From Bacteroidota bacterium (lineage in GTDB: Bacteria; Bacteroidota; Bacteroidia; NS11-12g; UBA9320), in assembly GCA_018700895.1 (NCBI GenBank), contig JABIUV010000031.1:1-64000 (forward strand): a stretch of DNA of 64,000 nucleotides, written 5' to 3'. Positions 61,493 through 64,000 of the stretch are shown here, in pieces; position 1 is the stretch's first letter; every line of letters starts with the position of its first letter. A program made the position numbers and the translations under genes. The notes beneath the pieces are model-generated. The model saw only the letters and a list, made by a program, of their open reading frames with translations, was not told where the DNA came from and did no database searches.

Positions 61493-62620
61493 ATGAGATT
61501 CCTATCATTTCTGCTTATAATAAGTCTGTCACATTTCACAAGAGGCCAAAATGTCTTTACCGCATTTGAGAACAAACTAATAGACGAAGATTTCTCTGAA
61601 AGCAGTCCACATTTTTCACAGAAATATACAACCTCAGAGATAAACGTTGTAAGAAATGGAGCTTACAAAATAAAAAGGATAAGTGAAGATGGCAATTCCG
61701 TGGCCTTTCTCAAGCAAGAGAATCCTATATCTACTTACGAACTTAAATTAAGCTTAGAAATAGAAAAAAGTAAAAATAAACAAGCTAGCGGCGGGTTAAT
61801 ACTTCACGCTCAATCGGAAACAGACGGAGGAATATTTATTGAACTTAAAGCAAAAAAAATGTTTCGTGCCTACAAGTTGAGTGGTAACCAGATGAGATTA
61901 CTCAGCGGCAGTCCTGCAAATGATGGTTGGATTTCTTCTAGTTATCTTACGAATAAGCAAAATACAATAAAGGTAAGAGTGGCAAAGAACTATTTCGACA
62001 TTTACTTCAATAATTCCTACACTTACACCATTTATGACACCCAATTTAACAACGGAAACATAGGGATATTTGCGAGTGCAAATACAGCCATTCTGGTAGA
62101 CGATTTCGAGCTATCCGTTCCCGTCTCCGAGTTGGGACTACCCTTAGACCAATCAAGCAACACTAAATCAGTAAATACAGATCCAGCCTTTGAAGATGTT
62201 ATTCTAATTTTTAAAACCAAAATAGACAAGCAACAAGCAGAGATAAAGGACCTAAAACGGGACATAAATAAGTGCAAAAGCATGCTTACTTATGACACAA
62301 CATTACTTACCAAATCAACTAGACTTGAGTCTGAAAATCGTGTACTAAATAAAACGTTAGACTCTACGTCATTTGCACTACGCAAGGCAAATAAAAGATT
62401 GAAGTATCTCGAATCAATGAAACAAGATATTGAACAAGGTTCGAATGGAGACTTAGTATTAAACCTTACCTCTATTCTTACAGGTATAAAAAGAGAAAAT
62501 CAAACCTTAAAAATAACGACCGAGGAACTAGCAAAGAGTAACGCACAACTCAAAAAAGATAATGCAGTACTTCTGCGTGAGTTAGAGCGGTTAAAATATT
62601 CACCAGAAATAGAGGAATAA
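61493..62620 (+). CDS. Exported beta-sandwich plus coiled-coil protein of unknown function
   Basis: A 375-residue protein with a signal peptide (cleavage near FTRGQN). Residues about 20-205 form a concanavalin-like beta-sandwich of the DUF1080/laminin-G type ([40 protein letters not shown]). A variable linker follows. Residues about 230-370 are a long coiled coil ([40 protein letters not shown]). There is no lipobox or sorting domain, so it is probably periplasmic. ATG at 61493 is used instead of an upstream in-frame start because it gives the signal peptide. panB begins 13 bases after its stop, so co-transcription is likely although no functional link is evident. Confidence 0.75.
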   Translation: MRFLSFLLIISLSHFTRGQNVFTAFENKLIDEDFSESSPHFSQKYTTSEINVVRNGAYKIKRISEDGNSVAFLKQENPISTYELKLSLEIEKSKNKQASGGLILHAQSETDGGIFIELKAKKMFRAYKLSGNQMRLLSGSPANDGWISSSYLTNKQNTIKVRVAKNYFDIYFNNSYTYTIYDTQFNNGNIGIFASANTAILVDDFELSVPVSELGLPLDQSSNTKSVNTDPAFEDVILIFKTKIDKQQAEIKDLKRDINKCKSMLTYDTTLLTKSTRLESENRVLNKTLDSTSFALRKANKRLKYLESMKQDIEQGSNGDLVLNLTSILTGIKRENQTLKITTEELAKSNAQLKKDNAVLLRELERLKYSPEIEE

Positions 62621-62633
62621 TAATAATAATACG

Positions 62634-63452
62634 ATGAGTGTTGCAAAAAAAGACATAAAAAAGATGACCACTCACCAACTTCAGGAGATGAAGAATAGAG
62701 GTGAGAAGATAAGTATGCTGACAGCTTACGATTATTCATATGCCAGAATTGTAGATGACGCTGGAATAGATGTAATCCTCGTGGGAGATTCTGCAAGTAA
62801 TGTAATGGCCGGTCACGATAGTACGCTACCTATTACGCTTGACCAAATGATATACCACGCACAATCTGTGGTAAGGGCTATAGATAGAGCCCTTATAGTT
62901 GTAGACCTACCCTTTGGCAGCTACCAGGGTAATAGCTCAGAAGCACTAAGAAGTGCTATCCGAATAATGAAAGAAAGTGGAGCTCACTCCGTAAAACTGG
63001 AGGGAGGAAGCGAGGTAATCGATTCTGTAAAGCGTATTTTATCTGCTGGTATCCCAGTAATGGGACACCTAGGCCTTACTCCTCAAAGTATCTATAAATT
63101 CGGCACTTACACCGTAAGAGCAAAAGAAATAGAAGAGGCTGCAAAATTAAAAGAAGACGCTAAGCTCCTTGAGGAAGCTGGTTGCTTTGCCCTCGTACTC
63201 GAAAAAATACCGGCAACTCTGGCTACAGAAGTAGCTAAATCTGTAAACATTCCGGTAATTGGTATAGGAGCGGGTAATGGTGTGGATGGTCAAGTACTCG
63301 TACTACACGATATGCTGGGAGTAACCAAAGAATTCTCTCCGCGTTTCTTGCGTAGATATCTTAATCTGTATGAAGAAATGAAGGGTGCGGTTAGCGAATA
63401 TATCAAGGATGTAAAATCACTTGACTTCCCTAACGATAAGGAGCAATACTAG
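62634..63452 (+). CDS. panB: 3-methyl-2-oxobutanoate hydroxymethyltransferase
   Basis: First committed enzyme of pantothenate synthesis; it transfers a hydroxymethyl group from methylene-tetrahydrofolate to ketoisovalerate. The 272-residue protein has [19 protein letters not shown] (about 24-42), [20 protein letters not shown] with metal-binding Asp, [26 protein letters not shown] and [20 protein letters not shown]. Length is normal. It lies downstream of the coiled-coil protein gene and converges with clpS; only the stop codons separate them. Confidence 0.97.
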   Translation: MSVAKKDIKKMTTHQLQEMKNRGEKISMLTAYDYSYARIVDDAGIDVILVGDSASNVMAGHDSTLPITLDQMIYHAQSVVRAIDRALIVVDLPFGSYQGNSSEALRSAIRIMKESGAHSVKLEGGSEVIDSVKRILSAGIPVMGHLGLTPQSIYKFGTYTVRAKEIEEAAKLKEDAKLLEEAGCFALVLEKIPATLATEVAKSVNIPVIGIGAGNGVDGQVLVLHDMLGVTKEFSPRFLRRYLNLYEEMKGAVSEYIKDVKSLDFPNDKEQY

Positions 63453-63736
63453 AGCTCCTCAATAACTGCACTTAGCCCTTTTTGGGTCAAGGCATTGCAA
63501 ATAGGCAACAGCTCTATTTCCGAACCATTTCTTACTTGGCATTTACCCTTATAATGTACGAGGATAGCACACTGTTCAGCCTGCTCAGCCGTATGTTTAC
63601 AATACTTGATGAGGCAATAGATAACATGATCGAATGTGTTTACGTCATCATTATACAAAATAATAGCCGCACCCGCTTCTACGTCTGTGAGTACGTCAGT
63701 ATCTTCTAATTCTTCCGTTTTTGTATTCCAAATCAT
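63449..63736 (-). CDS. clpS: ATP-dependent Clp protease adaptor ClpS
   Basis: N-end-rule adaptor that delivers substrates to the ClpA/ClpC-type unfoldase. The 95-residue protein has the N-degron binding features [20 protein letters not shown] (about 26-45) with Asn29-Asp30, and [13 protein letters not shown]. It starts within the plsY stop (ATGA overlap) and converges with panB. The gene is separate from clpP/clpX at 37-39 kb. Confidence 0.93.
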   Translation of the reverse strand: MIWNTKTEELEDTDVLTDVEAGAAIILYNDDVNTFDHVIYCLIKYCKHTAEQAEQCAILVHYKGKCQVRNGSEIELLPICNALTQKGLSAVIEEL

Positions 63737-64000
63737 TGTCTTGCCTTAAATAAATTTGCCTTACTCTCCTCCCCTGTTAACAGTCGAGAGATATTCTTTT
63801 TGTGGGTTAATACCACTAAAATAGCTGCAACTATACCAAAAGTAATAAGCAATGGTTCGTCACGCTTAAACACAAAGATGGTAAGAATAGGAAATGCAAT
63901 TGCGGCTAGTATACTACTCAGTGAAACATACTTAGTAAGCAAAAGTACAAGTATAAACAAACCGACACAAGCTAGGGCTAGCAAATAATGTATCCCTATC
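63733..64000 (-). CDS. plsY: Glycerol-3-phosphate acyltransferase PlsY, C-terminal end only
   Basis: The visible 89 residues are the C-terminal part of a membrane protein whose start lies beyond the window edge. TKYVSLSSILAAIAFPI (about 20 residues into the visible part) and LVVLTHKKNISRLLTGEESK match the last helices and cytoplasmic tail of PlsY, which transfers an acyl group from acyl-phosphate to glycerol-3-phosphate in phospholipid synthesis. It is followed by clpS with an ATGA overlap. No internal start should be used: the frame is open to the window end. Confidence 0.85.
   Translation of the reverse strand, partial: IGIHYLLALACVGLFILVLLLTKYVSLSSILAAIAFPILTIFVFKRDEPLLITFGIVAAILVVLTHKKNISRLLTGEESKANLFKARQ

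Noticed and set aside
1-64000. CRISPR array, insertion sequence or prophage
   Set aside because: No regularly spaced repeats, transposase, integrase or phage structural genes were seen on either strand.

Overview
The window is a chromosomal segment of a Bacteroidota bacterium, about 40% GC by eye. The evidence is a type IX secretion (T9SS) and gliding gene set (gldJ, a porP/sprF homologue, porU, porV), several secreted proteins with type A or type B T9SS C-terminal sorting domains, DUF4249 and DUF4159 family proteins, the tig-clpP-clpX order, and repeated TAnnTTTG promoter boxes. The sequence alone does not let me name a genus. Nearly everything is ordinary core genome: no insertion sequence, prophage, CRISPR array or recognisable defence island is visible. 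The only clearly accessory patches are 4.7-5.4 kb and 7.3-8.8 kb.

Layout. 0-7.3 kb: a partial fused acyl-CoA mutase (icmF), a NupC-type nucleoside transporter, a class IV aminotransferase with an abrupt end, an unrecognised secreted protein, ahcY and a bacilliredoxin. 7.3-8.8 kb: a small scrambled patch with a GC-rich compound palindrome, a frameshifted lipoprotein remnant and an orphan RHS-core fragment with a variable tip. 8.9-16.6 kb: divergent T9SS locus, gldJ-porP leftwards and porU-porV rightwards. 16.8-22.9 kb: cell-shape operon mreB-mreC-mreD-mrdA-rodA followed by an MBL-fold hydrolase. 23.2-30.5 kb: an XRE/S24 regulator, an HtrA protease, an overlapping ECF sigma / anti-sigma-like / dapF / sanA-like run, and a secreted exonuclease-endonuclease-phosphatase protein.

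30.5-36.9 kb: a leftward run of MFS transporter, Wzx-like flippase, Wzz-like chain-length protein, O-antigen ligase/polymerase and an unpaired OppC-type permease. 37-40.7 kb: tig, clpP, clpX and tRNA-Leu(UAG). 40.8-48.6 kb: a secreted Asp-box protein, holA, an HsdR_N-like nuclease-fold protein, NhaD, a family 2 glycosyltransferase, a TPR protein, and a queuosine-precursor transporter whose promoter region carries three TTGCAATG repeats. 48.8-58 kb: DUF4159, a 1597-residue modular T9SS type B surface protein, rsmE and the three-gene pnt transhydrogenase operon. 58-64 kb: dnaK, a DUF4249 lipoprotein, a coiled-coil secreted protein, panB, clpS and the end of plsY.

Functional links. PorU and PorV are expected to process and anchor the sorting-domain proteins at 28.8, 40.8 and 49.5 kb. 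ClpXP, ClpS, HtrA, DnaK and trigger factor form a protein quality-control set. The envelope genes (mre/mrdA/rodA, dapF, sanA-like, Wzx/Wzz/Wzy) serve wall and surface polysaccharide assembly. I did not find a convincing undescribed system. The best leads are the RHS/lipoprotein patch, the GC-rich palindrome, the TTGCAATG operator-like array, and the C-terminal domain of the anti-sigma-like protein.
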